Shown here one piece after another: positions 8,550-17,494 of a stretch of DNA of 36,134 bases. The notes under the pieces were generated by a model. It saw only the letters and a program-made list of their open reading frames with translations. It was not told where the DNA came from and made no database searches. Within the stretch, counting starts at the first letter, position 1; the number at the start of each line of letters is the position of its first letter. The position numbers were made by a program, and so were the translations under genes. Source of the DNA: a virus; IMG/VR virus record IMGVR_UViG_3300032265_000909, positions 1 through 36,134 of that record; one strand, given 5' to 3'.

Positions 8550-9071
8550 ATGGCTCTTCCAAATCAAGTTTTACCCGGATTCTCGGCATCGCTATGGTGT
8601 CAGACTAGTGCAACTCCTACAGCATTAACTATTTCCCAACTTTCCACTTGGACAGCAGAAGTGGCTGATATTGTTGGCACAGCCGCTAATGGAACTGGCT
8701 CTGCTGGCGAACAGTTAAATGTTGAAGCTATCCCTGCTTTTGGTCAAGATGATGCATCTGCATCATTTATGGTTGCTGGTAGCCGCCAATCGGATCAAAT
8801 TCCTACACAAAGCAAACCAACTTCAATGACTATTGTTGCTCCTTGGAATCCAAGCGATGCAGGATTGTTGTTAATGAGAGGTGATGCTTATAGTGGCATT
8901 ATTGATCGTACATTTGTGGTAGCGGCTGTATCTGGTTCTGATACTGTTGCTTATGCATTTAATGGTCGTGTAAGTGAGTTCAAGATTGATGCCGCACCCG
9001 GCAAAGAAGCAACTTGCACTTTCACAGTTCATCCTAGGGGCAATCAGTATGGCTGGTCAAACAATACTTAA
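8550..9071 (+). CDS. Major tail tube protein
   Basis: This 173-residue protein is the likely building block of the tail tube, forming stacked hexameric rings around the tape measure protein. It is beta-rich with small residues, a central loop with SRQSDQIPTQ (about residues 78-87), and a closing strand KEATCTFTVHPRG, consistent with tube proteins of long-tailed phages. It has a strong ribosome-binding site (AAGGAA) and its own small upstream gap, consistent with high expression. It is followed by chaperone-type small genes and the tape measure gene, which is the standard order. Confidence 0.82.
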   Translation: MALPNQVLPGFSASLWCQTSATPTALTISQLSTWTAEVADIVGTAANGTGSAGEQLNVEAIPAFGQDDASASFMVAGSRQSDQIPTQSKPTSMTIVAPWNPSDAGLLLMRGDAYSGIIDRTFVVAAVSGSDTVAYAFNGRVSEFKIDAAPGKEATCTFTVHPRGNQYGWSNNT

Positions 9072-9076
9072 TCTAA

Positions 9077-9253
9077 ATGATTAAAGTTAAGTTTGCCAAT
9101 GGCAAAGTCTATGAAGCAGGGCATATTGATGAAGCTATCAAATTATGCCTTGCTGATAGACATGATCCATTTAAGCCTGTTGTAATTCCAGAACAACCTA
9201 AACAGAAAAAGATTAAGAAAGCAGAAGAAGATGAATATAGAGAGCAGTTCTGA
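9077..9253 (+). CDS. Small charged protein after the tail tube gene
   Basis: A 58-residue frame starts five bases after the tail tube stop codon. It begins MIKVKFANGKVYEAG and ends in a run rich in Lys and Glu (residues 40-56). The start resembles a short beta-hairpin; the rest is probably a charged helix. It overlaps the next gene by 23 bases. The tight fit between two structural genes supports it being real, but I recognise no family. It could be a small tail-assembly factor. Confidence 0.6.
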   Translation: MIKVKFANGKVYEAGHIDEAIKLCLADRHDPFKPVVIPEQPKQKKIKKAEEDEYREQF

Positions 9254-9461
9254 TCTTTTAAGCTATTTATTAAGTCAAGCCAATTCTGGTGTAAAAAATT
9301 GGTTTGGTTTTGCCCAACAGCGCATTACAGGCATTTATTTGGCGCATGAAATGGCTAAATATCATGCCGATAAATTTACCCCTGATGAAATAACTGATTA
9401 TGTAATTAAGTTAAATAATTCCATATATCAAAAGTTAATCAAGGGCGATGGAAATGGCTGA
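9231..9461 (+). CDS. Small helical protein in the tail operon
   Basis: This 76-residue protein overlaps the small gene before it by 23 bases and the next gene by 14. It appears mainly helical, with aromatic residues in VKNWFGFAQQR (21-31) and a DEITDYVIKLNNSIYQK stretch near the C-terminus. There is no signal peptide or obvious membrane span. Its place between the tail tube and gp10-like genes suggests an accessory in head-tail joining, but no family is recognised. Confidence 0.6.
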   Translation: MNIESSSDLLSYLLSQANSGVKNWFGFAQQRITGIYLAHEMAKYHADKFTPDEITDYVIKLNNSIYQKLIKGDGNG

Positions 9462-9996
9462 ATCCTCAGTTAAATTCAAGCTAGAAGGCATGGAAGAATT
9501 GCTTGAGGTATTCAATCAGATTCAAGATGATTTTGGCGATAAAGATGCCAATAAGATTTTAAAAACAGCGGTTCATGCATCTATGCAACCAGTCTTGATG
9601 ATGGCTAAATCATTAGCCCCTGTAGATACAGGCGCATTGGCGGCATCCCTTAGAATTGAAGCTCGGCGACCTACCGCAAAAGATAAGCGGTCTAGATATA
9701 TCAAAACCACCGATACAGTTATTGGCACAGTTACTACTGCTCCGGGCAATGTTTTAAAAAATAGGTCATTTCGCAATCTTCATGCTCCGGCAGGGCAAAG
9801 AATTAAACAAATTGGCATCCCAAGCGATGCAAGGGCAAATGTCCAAGAGTTTGGCTCATACAAGATGGCGGCTCATCCATTTATGCGCCCTGCATTAGAA
9901 TCTCAAAGTTTACAAGTAGCACAAAGTTTAGGCAGGACTTTAGGAATTGCTTTAGATAAATACAAAGCAAAACAATATAGAAAAGGTAAATTATGA
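9448..9996 (+). CDS. HK97 gp10-like tail component
   Basis: This 182-residue protein matches the HK97 gp10 family, head-tail or tail-joining proteins near the tail tube. The diagnostic features are an opening SSVKFKLEGMEELLEVF (about residues 5-21), then AKSLAPVDTGALAASLRIEA (54-73), whose VDTGAL core is the family signature, and a C-terminal HPFMRPALES (about 142-151). It could start at ATG 9448 or 9454; the first has AAGGG at short spacing. Its position after rather than before the tail tube gene is unusual compared with HK97. Confidence 0.85.
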   Translation: MEMAESSVKFKLEGMEELLEVFNQIQDDFGDKDANKILKTAVHASMQPVLMMAKSLAPVDTGALAASLRIEARRPTAKDKRSRYIKTTDTVIGTVTTAPGNVLKNRSFRNLHAPAGQRIKQIGIPSDARANVQEFGSYKMAAHPFMRPALESQSLQVAQSLGRTLGIALDKYKAKQYRKGKL

Positions 9997-10478
9997 ATCA
10001 ATTTGCAAATGCTTTAGGTAAATCATTTAACAAAGATTCGCTTAGAATCCGATCATTTGAATTGGGCGGGCATACTTTTAAAGTAAAAGTGCCATTAACC
10101 GCTGAATATGAGAATATGCTCGAATCAGTAAAGATTATTGATGATAATAAAGTCAATAAATATTATGATGAATTATCTAAAGAATTTATTAATAATAAAG
10201 CTGAATTTGAAAAGCAAGAAGATGTAATATTTACAGATAATGATATTTTATTAAAAGGCACTTCATTAAGAGAAACTGCCAAAAATAAAGCCATTCTTGA
10301 AAATCGAATTTTGTCATTAATTAAATTAATAGTGCCAGAAGAAGAAGGCTTTGATATGTCCACTATTACTTATGACATGATTGAAGAATTATTTCCATTT
10401 TCCATTCAAATTCAGTTAATTGAAGAAATTAGCCTTGTTATTTCCCCATCCTATAAAACAACAAAGGGAAAGTCCTAG
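9993..10478 (+). CDS. Tail assembly chaperone, gpG-like
   Basis: This 161-residue protein occupies the place of lambda gpG, directly upstream of the tape measure gene, where gpG and gpGT guide tail-shaft assembly. The N-terminus (residues 1-37) has a short beta-rich start with RIRSFELGGHTFKVKVPLT, similar to many tail chaperones; the rest is a helical, Lys/Glu-rich protein. Near its end lies GGGAAAG, the slippery heptamer used in lambda, and the downstream -1 frame is open to 10825. A minor fraction of ribosomes should therefore make the longer gpGT form. Confidence 0.85.
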   Translation: MNQFANALGKSFNKDSLRIRSFELGGHTFKVKVPLTAEYENMLESVKIIDDNKVNKYYDELSKEFINNKAEFEKQEDVIFTDNDILLKGTSLRETAKNKAILENRILSLIKLIVPEEEGFDMSTITYDMIEELFPFSIQIQLIEEISLVISPSYKTTKGKS

Positions 10479-10825
10479 GATCAGTCCGGCGGCAAGTTAA
10501 AGGATATTTAATTGCTCATGGTACTGATCCAGCAGAAATAAGCGAAGAAACTTTTAATGACATCTGCTTAATGTATTCAGATGGATTAATTGGAAATAAT
10601 AGGATTATAGAAACCCTAGGCAATTTAACAGCAGGGGTTTATAATTATATGCGAAGTGCTAATGCACCCCCATATAAGCTACAAGATATTATTCCTACAG
10701 TTTACGATTATTTATATCCACCATTGTCGGAAGAAGAAAAGAAAGATGCGGCAAGTAAACAATTAATAGCCTTTGCATTAATGCATCCGGGCGCACCAAA
10801 AGAGTTATTGGAAAGATATAAATGA
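9993..10825 (+). CDS. Tail assembly chaperone fusion, gpGT-like, by -1 frameshift
   Basis: The expected product is 277 residues: 160 from the gpG frame (9993-10472) and 117 from the -1 frame (10472-10825). The T part begins VLGSVRRQVKGYLIAHG and is open without interruption through an internal ATG at 10571, so the downstream frame has no convincing independent start. The T part is helical, with a tyrosine- and proline-rich centre, and ends four bases into the tape measure gene. In lambda, gpGT binds the tape measure protein and recruits tail tube subunits; the same role is inferred here. The total length is close to that of lambda gpGT. Confidence 0.85.
10466..10472 (+). other. Programmed -1 frameshift site GGGAAAG
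   Basis: In the gpG frame the codons read AAG GGA AAG TCC TAG. The heptamer G GGA AAG has the X XXY YYZ form and is identical to the lambda G-T slippery sequence. It lies three bases before the TAG stop. Slipping back one base continues as GTC CTA GGA and stays open for 117 more codons. An overlapping A AAG GGA also fits the slippery form. Confidence 0.88.
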
Positions 10826-12702
10826 GTAATAATATCGCTAGACTGGGTGTAGTAATGGGGTTAGATACCGCTGAGTTCACTACTGGACTTCAAGCGGTAG
10901 AAAAGAAGTTAGATAACTTCAAAGACAAATTAATGGAATTTGCTAGTGTTGCCGCATTTGTGGAAATGACCCGCAAGGCAATGGAATATGCAGATACCAT
11001 TACTACCACAGCTAAAGCTAATGATGTTACTACTGCATCTGTTTTAGAGCTTTCCAAAGCATTAGAAGAAAATGGTGGAAATGCCGAAGAAACTGGGCGC
11101 ATTTATTCTGGGTTCAACCAAAAGGTAGAAACAGCCGCTTTAGGTAGCGCCAAAGCCCAAGAATCCTTTGCCCGGCTTGGAGTGTCATTAAATGACATTA
11201 AAACCCTTTCATCTCAAGATTTATTTGCAAAAACTATTACTGGTTTATCAAAAATTGAAGATTCAGTAACTCGAAATGGTTTGGCTTTCCAAACTTTAGG
11301 AAAAGCCATTCGAGGTGTAGATATTGTCGGATTGGCTCATACCCTAGAAGAATCTAGGGGCGAAATGGACAAGTATGCTTATGCTGTAGAAAAAGCGCAT
11401 GAGCTACATCTTGAAATGGAAGCATCTGGCAGAAAACTAACTTTAATGTTTACCGATGCAGTCATTCCTACTTTAAAAGTGGTATATGATGATTTAACCA
11501 AAAATGGCGGTGCTTTAGAAACTTTTATGAATGGCTTTAAGTTATTTTTTGAAGGCTTAGGTATTCTTTATGCCGCCATTAAAGTAGATGTCTTTTATAT
11601 CATTGACACAATTAAAATGATTGCCAATGTAGTAAATGATGTATTGACATTGAGTATTGATAAAGCAATTGCTCATCTTAAAAATGGCTTAAATGAAATT
11701 AAATTAGATACTGTTGCATATCAGCAGACATTAGAAAAAATCAGGCAAGCAAATACAGCCGGAACACCTACAGGCGGCGATGAAGGCAAATCAAACAGAG
11801 ATATTATTAATGCCAATGCTTCAAAACTAAACTCTGCCAAAGGTTTGACCGATGAATATAAGCGCCATTCTGATTTAACTTTAAAAATGGCTTTGCAAGC
11901 TAGAGAATTATTAACTTTAACCAAAGATCAACAATCTGTGCAAATTGCAATCAATAAAGTTATTGATGACAATGCAAAAGCTGTAGATGCTATTGATAAG
12001 CAAATAGCCGCCGCTAGAGGTACTCAAGGCGGTGCGGCTTTAATTAAAGAATATGAAAAACAAAAAGCCGCTATTTTAGATTTAAAGCAAACTTATATTA
12101 ATGCTACAAAAGAACAAGTTCAAGCAACTGTTGATTTTCAAAGAACTTACAGTTTTGGTTGGAATAAAGCATTTAACCAATTTAAAGAAGATGCTAATAA
12201 TAATGCCAAAGTAGTTACCGATATGTTTAATGCAACTTTAAGTAGTATGAATAGTGCTATTGACACTTTTGTAACAACAGGTAAATTAAGTTTTGCAGAT
12301 TTAGCAAAAAGTATTTTGGCTGATTTAGAAAAAATTATTCTTAAATCTTTATTAATGCGATCTATTTCTGGTATTGGTGGATTGTTTGGGGCTGGTGAAA
12401 CTGCTGGTGTAGCGGTTGCCGCATTTGCTGGTGGCGGTGATCCACCAGTAGGTGTTCCATCTTTGGTTGGTGAAAATGGTCCAGAACTATTTATTCCAAG
12501 ACGAGCTGGGACTGTTATTCCTAATAATCAAATTAGTAATTTTATGGGTGGTGGTGGTCAAACCATAAATTACAATGCGCCATATATCAACAGTATGTCT
12601 GCTATTGATACTCAATCCGCTATGCAATTTTTGTCGCAAAACAAGATGGGAATCTGGGCATCCTATCAATCTGCCGCTAAATCATTGCCTGTATCGAGAT
12701 AA
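10822..12702 (+). CDS. Tape measure protein
   Basis: This 626-residue protein sets tail length; at about 0.15 nm per residue the tail would be near 90 nm. The N-terminal half is helical and alanine-rich with coiled-coil character (residues 20-130), a hydrophobic segment lies around residues 230-290, and the C-terminal part is glycine-rich. The stretch VGVPSLVGENGPELFIPRRA (about 535-554) is typical of lambda gpH-like tape measure C-termini. It follows the frameshifted chaperone pair with a four-base overlap, as expected. It has no recognisable peptidoglycan hydrolase insert. Confidence 0.93.
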   Translation: MSNNIARLGVVMGLDTAEFTTGLQAVEKKLDNFKDKLMEFASVAAFVEMTRKAMEYADTITTTAKANDVTTASVLELSKALEENGGNAEETGRIYSGFNQKVETAALGSAKAQESFARLGVSLNDIKTLSSQDLFAKTITGLSKIEDSVTRNGLAFQTLGKAIRGVDIVGLAHTLEESRGEMDKYAYAVEKAHELHLEMEASGRKLTLMFTDAVIPTLKVVYDDLTKNGGALETFMNGFKLFFEGLGILYAAIKVDVFYIIDTIKMIANVVNDVLTLSIDKAIAHLKNGLNEIKLDTVAYQQTLEKIRQANTAGTPTGGDEGKSNRDIINANASKLNSAKGLTDEYKRHSDLTLKMALQARELLTLTKDQQSVQIAINKVIDDNAKAVDAIDKQIAAARGTQGGAALIKEYEKQKAAILDLKQTYINATKEQVQATVDFQRTYSFGWNKAFNQFKEDANNNAKVVTDMFNATLSSMNSAIDTFVTTGKLSFADLAKSILADLEKIILKSLLMRSISGIGGLFGAGETAGVAVAAFAGGGDPPVGVPSLVGENGPELFIPRRAGTVIPNNQISNFMGGGGQTINYNAPYINSMSAIDTQSAMQFLSQNKMGIWASYQSAAKSLPVSR

Positions 12703-12704
12703 TT

Positions 12705-13403
12705 ATGTCCTTAAATCAAATTCTAGCCATTAGCGAATCAGTCGGGATTAATGATCACCGCTTTATTGGCACAATGATTAGCCGCAACCAGCGCATTAGC
12801 ACTTCAGAAATTATGACTGTAGTGCCATTTAGTTTTGATATGAAGCCAATGAATTATTTGCTTTATAGTAAAAATCGCACTTTGCTTAATTCTTTGCGAA
12901 TTCCAGATATGGCTTTAGAGCAATATTTAAACTTTGGCACAACTGGCTGGGCAAATTATATTTATTATCAAGGCGATATGACAGGAAGCCAATGCGCTAC
13001 TTGTCAATATCAAACATCCACAACTTTGGGAACAAAAAATATTATTTTAGGCAATTTGCCTAGTATTAGTTCTACAGCTTATGTAGTGCGCCAAGGCGAC
13101 TTTTTGCAAATAGATCGATATGCTTATATTGCAACTGCCGATGTTTTAAGAGGTTCTGGCACTACAGTTACTATTCCTGTGCATAGAAATATTTTGACAC
13201 AATTGGCTTCACCAGAAAATGCAGTAATTGGACAATATGGCACTACCATTAGTTTAGGCGGATTAACTTATACAGGAATTACCTTTTGTGTAATTCTTAG
13301 GGCTTACCCTACCTATACTTTATTGCCAATTACTGATGACAGCTTTATACAATGGTCAGGCGCATTTACCGCTTTTGAAAATGTATTACCAGCGACATCA
13401 TGA
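12705..13403 (+). CDS. Minor tail or distal tail protein
   Basis: This 232-residue protein directly follows the tape measure gene and resembles the first tail-tip protein of lambda-like phages (M or distal-tail position). It is beta-rich, with Ile/Thr/Ser-rich strands, an SFDMKPMNYLLY segment (about residues 43-54), and no catalytic motif. Its start is two bases after the tape measure stop and its end overlaps the next gene by four bases, so it is part of a tip operon. The exact family is not recognised; the role comes from gene order. Confidence 0.65.
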   Translation: MSLNQILAISESVGINDHRFIGTMISRNQRISTSEIMTVVPFSFDMKPMNYLLYSKNRTLLNSLRIPDMALEQYLNFGTTGWANYIYYQGDMTGSQCATCQYQTSTTLGTKNIILGNLPSISSTAYVVRQGDFLQIDRYAYIATADVLRGSGTTVTIPVHRNILTQLASPENAVIGQYGTTISLGGLTYTGITFCVILRAYPTYTLLPITDDSFIQWSGAFTAFENVLPATS

Positions 13404-13993
13404 ACAATATAACACCAGTCCAAAATACCAATAATATTCGCATAGCGGATTTTGTAAGGGTAACTACCCCTACAGCAACTTATAGATTTTCTACTGCTCC
13501 AACAGTATTGACTATCCCTGCTGTGGATTCTGTGCCTTTTTCAGCGGTTGGTTCTCTAGTAAGTATTGGTAATGTCCAGCGGGATATTAAATCTACTGGC
13601 AATGACACTACAGTTACTTTTATTGGTTTAGATACCGCTTTGCTTGGTTGGGTGCTTTCTCAAAATGTCAAAGGCAGTCAAATTGAAATGTGGCATGGAT
13701 TTTTTAATACTGATGGCACTTTGATTACTTCTGGTGGCACAGGCGGCTTATATCAATTTTTTAATGGGTATGTCCATGCTTTTGCTATTTCAGAACAATG
13801 GATGGAGCAAGTGCGCCAGTTTGTTGGAACAATTACTATTACAGCATCTAATATTCAGACAATTTTGAATAACCGAATTGCTGGAAGATATACCAATGAC
13901 AATTCATGGCAATTTTTTACACCCAATGATACTTCTATGAATAGGGTTGCTTTTATTTCAACCATTAATTATTTGTTTGGAAAAACTGCATGA
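13400..13993 (+). CDS. Minor tail protein, tail-tip
   Basis: This 197-residue protein occupies the place of lambda gpL or DUF2163-type tip proteins. It is beta-rich: IRIADFVRVTTPTATYRFST near the N-terminus, then a segment IGLDTALLGWVLSQNVKGSQ (about residues 75-94) and an FNGYVHAFAIS strand. The layout of short beta-strand domains with an aromatic centre suggests a hub-ring protein. No cysteines suited for an iron-sulphur cluster are seen. It is coupled by four-base overlaps to both neighbours. Confidence 0.62.
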   Translation: MNNITPVQNTNNIRIADFVRVTTPTATYRFSTAPTVLTIPAVDSVPFSAVGSLVSIGNVQRDIKSTGNDTTVTFIGLDTALLGWVLSQNVKGSQIEMWHGFFNTDGTLITSGGTGGLYQFFNGYVHAFAISEQWMEQVRQFVGTITITASNIQTILNNRIAGRYTNDNSWQFFTPNDTSMNRVAFISTINYLFGKTA

Positions 13994-14424
13994 TAAGACA
14001 GGCTACAAAATTTGATAAGACAGAAATAATAGAAATGATGAAGCAGTTTCGATTAGAAGCTGATTTGCCTGAATATATAGGCGAAGAAAATGAAGAATAT
14101 TGGAATCTGTTGTTAGATACCATATTGGTTGGTAAAGGTGTAGTTTTCCTAAAGGAAGGAAAAGGGCTTTTAATGGCTTTAATTCATCCTACAATTTGGG
14201 ATAATAGAATTAATACTATGCAAGAATTAGCATGGTATGTAAAGCCTGAGTTTAGGCATACTACTGTTGGATATAGATTATTAAAAGCATATATTGAATA
14301 TGGTGATGAATTAAAAGAAGATGGCAGAATCAAGTTTTATTCTGTCAGCAAAATGGATACAAGCCCCGATATAAAGTATCAAAAATTTGGGTTTCGGAAA
14401 AAAGATGAGAATTGGATTAAATAA
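13990..14424 (+). CDS. GNAT-family acetyltransferase-like protein in tail operon
   Basis: This 144-residue protein has the pattern of the GNAT fold: an N-terminal MIRQATKFDKTEIIEMMKQF (residues 1-20), a central pair of strands, ELAWYVKPEFRHTTVGYRLL (about 78-97) where the acetyl-CoA pyrophosphate loop should lie, and a closing YQKFGFRKKDENW. The usual R/Q-x-x-G-x-G/A is degenerate here (RHTTVG). GNAT proteins act on amines using acetyl-CoA, but the target is unknown. It sits where lambda has its tail-tip peptidase gene K, and overlaps the upstream gene by four bases, so it is translated with the tail tip. Confidence 0.78.
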   Translation: MIRQATKFDKTEIIEMMKQFRLEADLPEYIGEENEEYWNLLLDTILVGKGVVFLKEGKGLLMALIHPTIWDNRINTMQELAWYVKPEFRHTTVGYRLLKAYIEYGDELKEDGRIKFYSVSKMDTSPDIKYQKFGFRKKDENWIK

Positions 14425-17400
14425 ATGCCAGCAGTCATAGCCGCCTATTTGGTAATGGAACTTGCAGTAGATTATGCTGTAGCTATTACTATTGCTGAAG
14501 TAATGACCCTTGCAGTTTCAATGGTGGCTTCATCTATCATTGCAAAGGCTTTCTTTAATCAAGGTCAGCCCGGATCATCCTATGGTTCTGGTGGTAGTCA
14601 AAATCCCGGCAACCCACAGCAAGTACCACCAGCAACAAATAACAAACTTCCTGTAGTGTATGGCTCTGCCTATGTAGGCGGCATTATTACAGACCTAAGC
14701 ATTACTTCAGATAACCAACAACTTTATTATGTAATGTCTTTGTCAGAAGTAACCAATACTAATTCTGGTCAAACACCAGATAATTTTACTTTTGGCAATA
14801 TTTATTATGGTGGCAAATTAGTTCAATTCCAAAGTGATGGATATACTGTATCTGGTTTATTAGATGAATCTACAGGAATTGTAGATACCAAAATAGCAGG
14901 ATTAATTCAAATCTATTTGTATAACAATGGATCAAATAGCCCAGTTAATTCTAGTCAATCTGCCATTTCTGTAATGCAAGCATCTGGGCTTATTTATACT
15001 TGGGATGATACTAAATTAATGACTAATTGTGCTTTTGCAATTATTCATCTTTCTTATAATTCATCTGCTGGTGTAACTGGTATTCAACAAACTCAATTTC
15101 AAGTAATTAATCCAAGATATGCTCCCGGCGATTGTATGCTGGATTACTTTACAAATACCAGATATGGTGCGGCTATTCCATTATCACAAATTGATACATC
15201 AACCTTAACTGCATTAAATGTCTATTCAGCACAAAGTTTTAATGGTCAGCAAAGATTTCAATTTAATGGGGTTGTGGATACTACTCAGACCATATTAAGC
15301 AACTTGCAAGACATGGCAAATTGCACAGATTCTTTGATTAAATACAATGAAATTACAGCAAAATGGGGTGTCATTGTGCAAACTCCATCTTATTCTGTCG
15401 CTATGGACATTAATGATAGCAATATGATTAGCGCTATTAGTGTTAGTCCATTGGATGTATCTAGTTCATACAATATTGCTGAAGTAAAGTTTCCAGACAA
15501 AGCAAATCGAGATACTTTTAATACCGCCACTTTTGATTTGGCACAAATTGATCCGGGCTTGTTGTTTCCAAATGAGCCAATTAACAAACAATCTTTTTCT
15601 TTGCCATATACAGATAACAGCATTTCTGCTCAATATCTTGCCATTCGGTTTTTAAAATCCGCTAGAGAAGATTTACAGCTTCAGGTAAGTATTAATTTTG
15701 TAGGATTGCAATTAGAAGCTGGTGATGTAGTAACTGTTACTAATACCAATTATGGTTGGTCGGCTAAATTGTTTAGGGTGTCTAAAGTTATTCAGACATT
15801 CCAAAATGATGGAGTTATTAAAGCAGATTTAACTTTGATGGAATATAACCCATCTGTTTATGATGATTTAAGCATTACTGCTTTTACTCCTAGCCCTAAT
15901 TCTGGTTTTGGCGATCCAATAAACTTTGGCATTTTATATGCTCCTTCTGTAACTGGAAGTCAGCCCACAGCGGCAAATCCATCATTCCAAGTAGTAGCAG
16001 AATCTAGTAGCTCTGGTATTACTCAATATGCAGAAATTTGGTATTCAGCATTTAGCAATCCATCTATGTCGCAAATGATGTTTGCTGGAACTACAGCAAT
16101 TCAATCTAATGGTATTCCCTATAATCCATCTACTATTTTGCCAGCAGTAACTTTAACCAATATTCCATCTGGTAATTGGTATTTCTTTAGTCGAATGGTC
16201 AATAGTCTTGGTTCATCAAACTTTAGCTCTGCAAGCTCGGTATTCGTATGGCGACCAACTACTTTTCAATATAGTCAAAGATATTTATCTGTTGCCTATG
16301 CTGATGATGCTTCTGGCGGTGGTTTTAGCCTAAGCCCAAGAGGTAAAGCCTACTATGGATTGTTTAATCAGTCTGGAACTGCACCTAGCACCACTCCTTC
16401 TGATTATGTCTGGTATCAACCTAGAGTAAATTTTGGAACTAATGAATATTTGCTATATACCAATAGAACAGGCAGAAAATTTAGTTTTGATGAAGGTTTT
16501 GCTGGATATGCTTCTGGCACAGCATCTTTTGTTCCAACTCAAACAGTAACTTTTGATCCTTCTATTTGGGCGGCATTGTCTGATGGGACTAATGTTATAG
16601 ATTTAGATTTGCGAACTGGACAATTAACTCAAGTCGGAACAACTACAGTAGGCACAGGACAAATTGGTATTACAAACAATCCAGATGGTACTGTTGTGGC
16701 ATCTTTGCAACAGTATTTAGATTTTGGTGGTCCATATACAAAAACTTCCGCTGTAGCTACTTTAACCATTGATGTGTATGGTCGGGTTGTCGGTTTTTCA
16801 ACTCCAGATGATTTTGATTACACAGCAACAGCCTTTACCGCAACCGCTGGTCAAACTGTATTTCATCAAACCAGAGCATCAACTTATATTTCTGGACAAT
16901 GTTGGGTATTGCAAAATGGCTGTTTATTAGACCCATCAGAATATACAGATACCGCTGGCTCTACAGGAAATGTAACTTTAGCTACTGGCGCAACTGCTGG
17001 GGATATTGTTACCATTATTTCATTTAGATCAGTTAATTCTTCTACTGGTGTTTATGCATCATTTAGCAGAAATTCAACAACCTTAACCAATCAAGCAACT
17101 TATACAGTATCAGGGTTTACCCTAAATGATGGTTATGAATTGCTTTTCCTTAATGGAACTGTAGTAAATGCTCAAGATTACAATTTATCTGGGCAAACCA
17201 TTAACTTTATTCAAAATGTATCTGGCGACCTTCAAGTAATTCAATGGTCGCAAAATAACCTTGGGGTAGCTAATGGAACTCCAGTAAATGTGGATACATA
17301 TACAGTAATTGGGCAAACTATTTACCCATTTAGTTTTAACTCACAAGCATTTAATTTGTATAATAATGGGGTATTATTGTTGCAAGGGACTGATTACACT

Positions 17401-17493
17401 ATTGGAACTGGCACTTATACTTTAACTACAGCACCAACAACCATTTTGAATATTTTAGTCCAACAAACTTTTGCAAGAACTGGAGCAGTTTAA
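14425..17493 (+). CDS. Tail tip / central hub protein, J-like
   Basis: This 1022-residue protein is probably the central tail hub and receptor-contact protein. Residues 1-45 are hydrophobic helices, followed by a Gly/Pro-rich linker and LPVVYGSAYVGGIITDLSI (about 75-93), typical of J-like hubs in aquatic phages. The middle contains fibronectin-like and hub beta domains. From about residue 795 to the end there are three similar beta modules of the pattern Phe or Tyr, GQT, a strand, NG, and a YT or YN turn. It begins immediately after the GNAT gene stop. The host-binding part is likely at the C-terminal modules; this is inferred. Confidence 0.85.
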   Translation: MPAVIAAYLVMELAVDYAVAITIAEVMTLAVSMVASSIIAKAFFNQGQPGSSYGSGGSQNPGNPQQVPPATNNKLPVVYGSAYVGGIITDLSITSDNQQLYYVMSLSEVTNTNSGQTPDNFTFGNIYYGGKLVQFQSDGYTVSGLLDESTGIVDTKIAGLIQIYLYNNGSNSPVNSSQSAISVMQASGLIYTWDDTKLMTNCAFAIIHLSYNSSAGVTGIQQTQFQVINPRYAPGDCMLDYFTNTRYGAAIPLSQIDTSTLTALNVYSAQSFNGQQRFQFNGVVDTTQTILSNLQDMANCTDSLIKYNEITAKWGVIVQTPSYSVAMDINDSNMISAISVSPLDVSSSYNIAEVKFPDKANRDTFNTATFDLAQIDPGLLFPNEPINKQSFSLPYTDNSISAQYLAIRFLKSAREDLQLQVSINFVGLQLEAGDVVTVTNTNYGWSAKLFRVSKVIQTFQNDGVIKADLTLMEYNPSVYDDLSITAFTPSPNSGFGDPINFGILYAPSVTGSQPTAANPSFQVVAESSSSGITQYAEIWYSAFSNPSMSQMMFAGTTAIQSNGIPYNPSTILPAVTLTNIPSGNWYFFSRMVNSLGSSNFSSASSVFVWRPTTFQYSQRYLSVAYADDASGGGFSLSPRGKAYYGLFNQSGTAPSTTPSDYVWYQPRVNFGTNEYLLYTNRTGRKFSFDEGFAGYASGTASFVPTQTVTFDPSIWAALSDGTNVIDLDLRTGQLTQVGTTTVGTGQIGITNNPDGTVVASLQQYLDFGGPYTKTSAVATLTIDVYGRVVGFSTPDDFDYTATAFTATAGQTVFHQTRASTYISGQCWVLQNGCLLDPSEYTDTAGSTGNVTLATGATAGDIVTIISFRSVNSSTGVYASFSRNSTTLTNQATYTVSGFTLNDGYELLFLNGTVVNAQDYNLSGQTINFIQNVSGDLQVIQWSQNNLGVANGTPVNVDTYTVIGQTIYPFSFNSQAFNLYNNGVLLLQGTDYTIGTGTYTLTTAPTTILNILVQQTFARTGAV

Positions 17494-17494
17494 T

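Noticed and set aside
10571-10825. Independent 84-residue gene starting at ATG 10571
   Set aside because: The frame is open well upstream and joins the gpG gene at the slippery heptamer, so it is the T part of a frameshift product.
17471-17494. TTG start extending the 17495 fibre protein by eight residues
   Set aside because: The ATG at 17495 follows directly after the hub gene stop and fits the gene spacing better.
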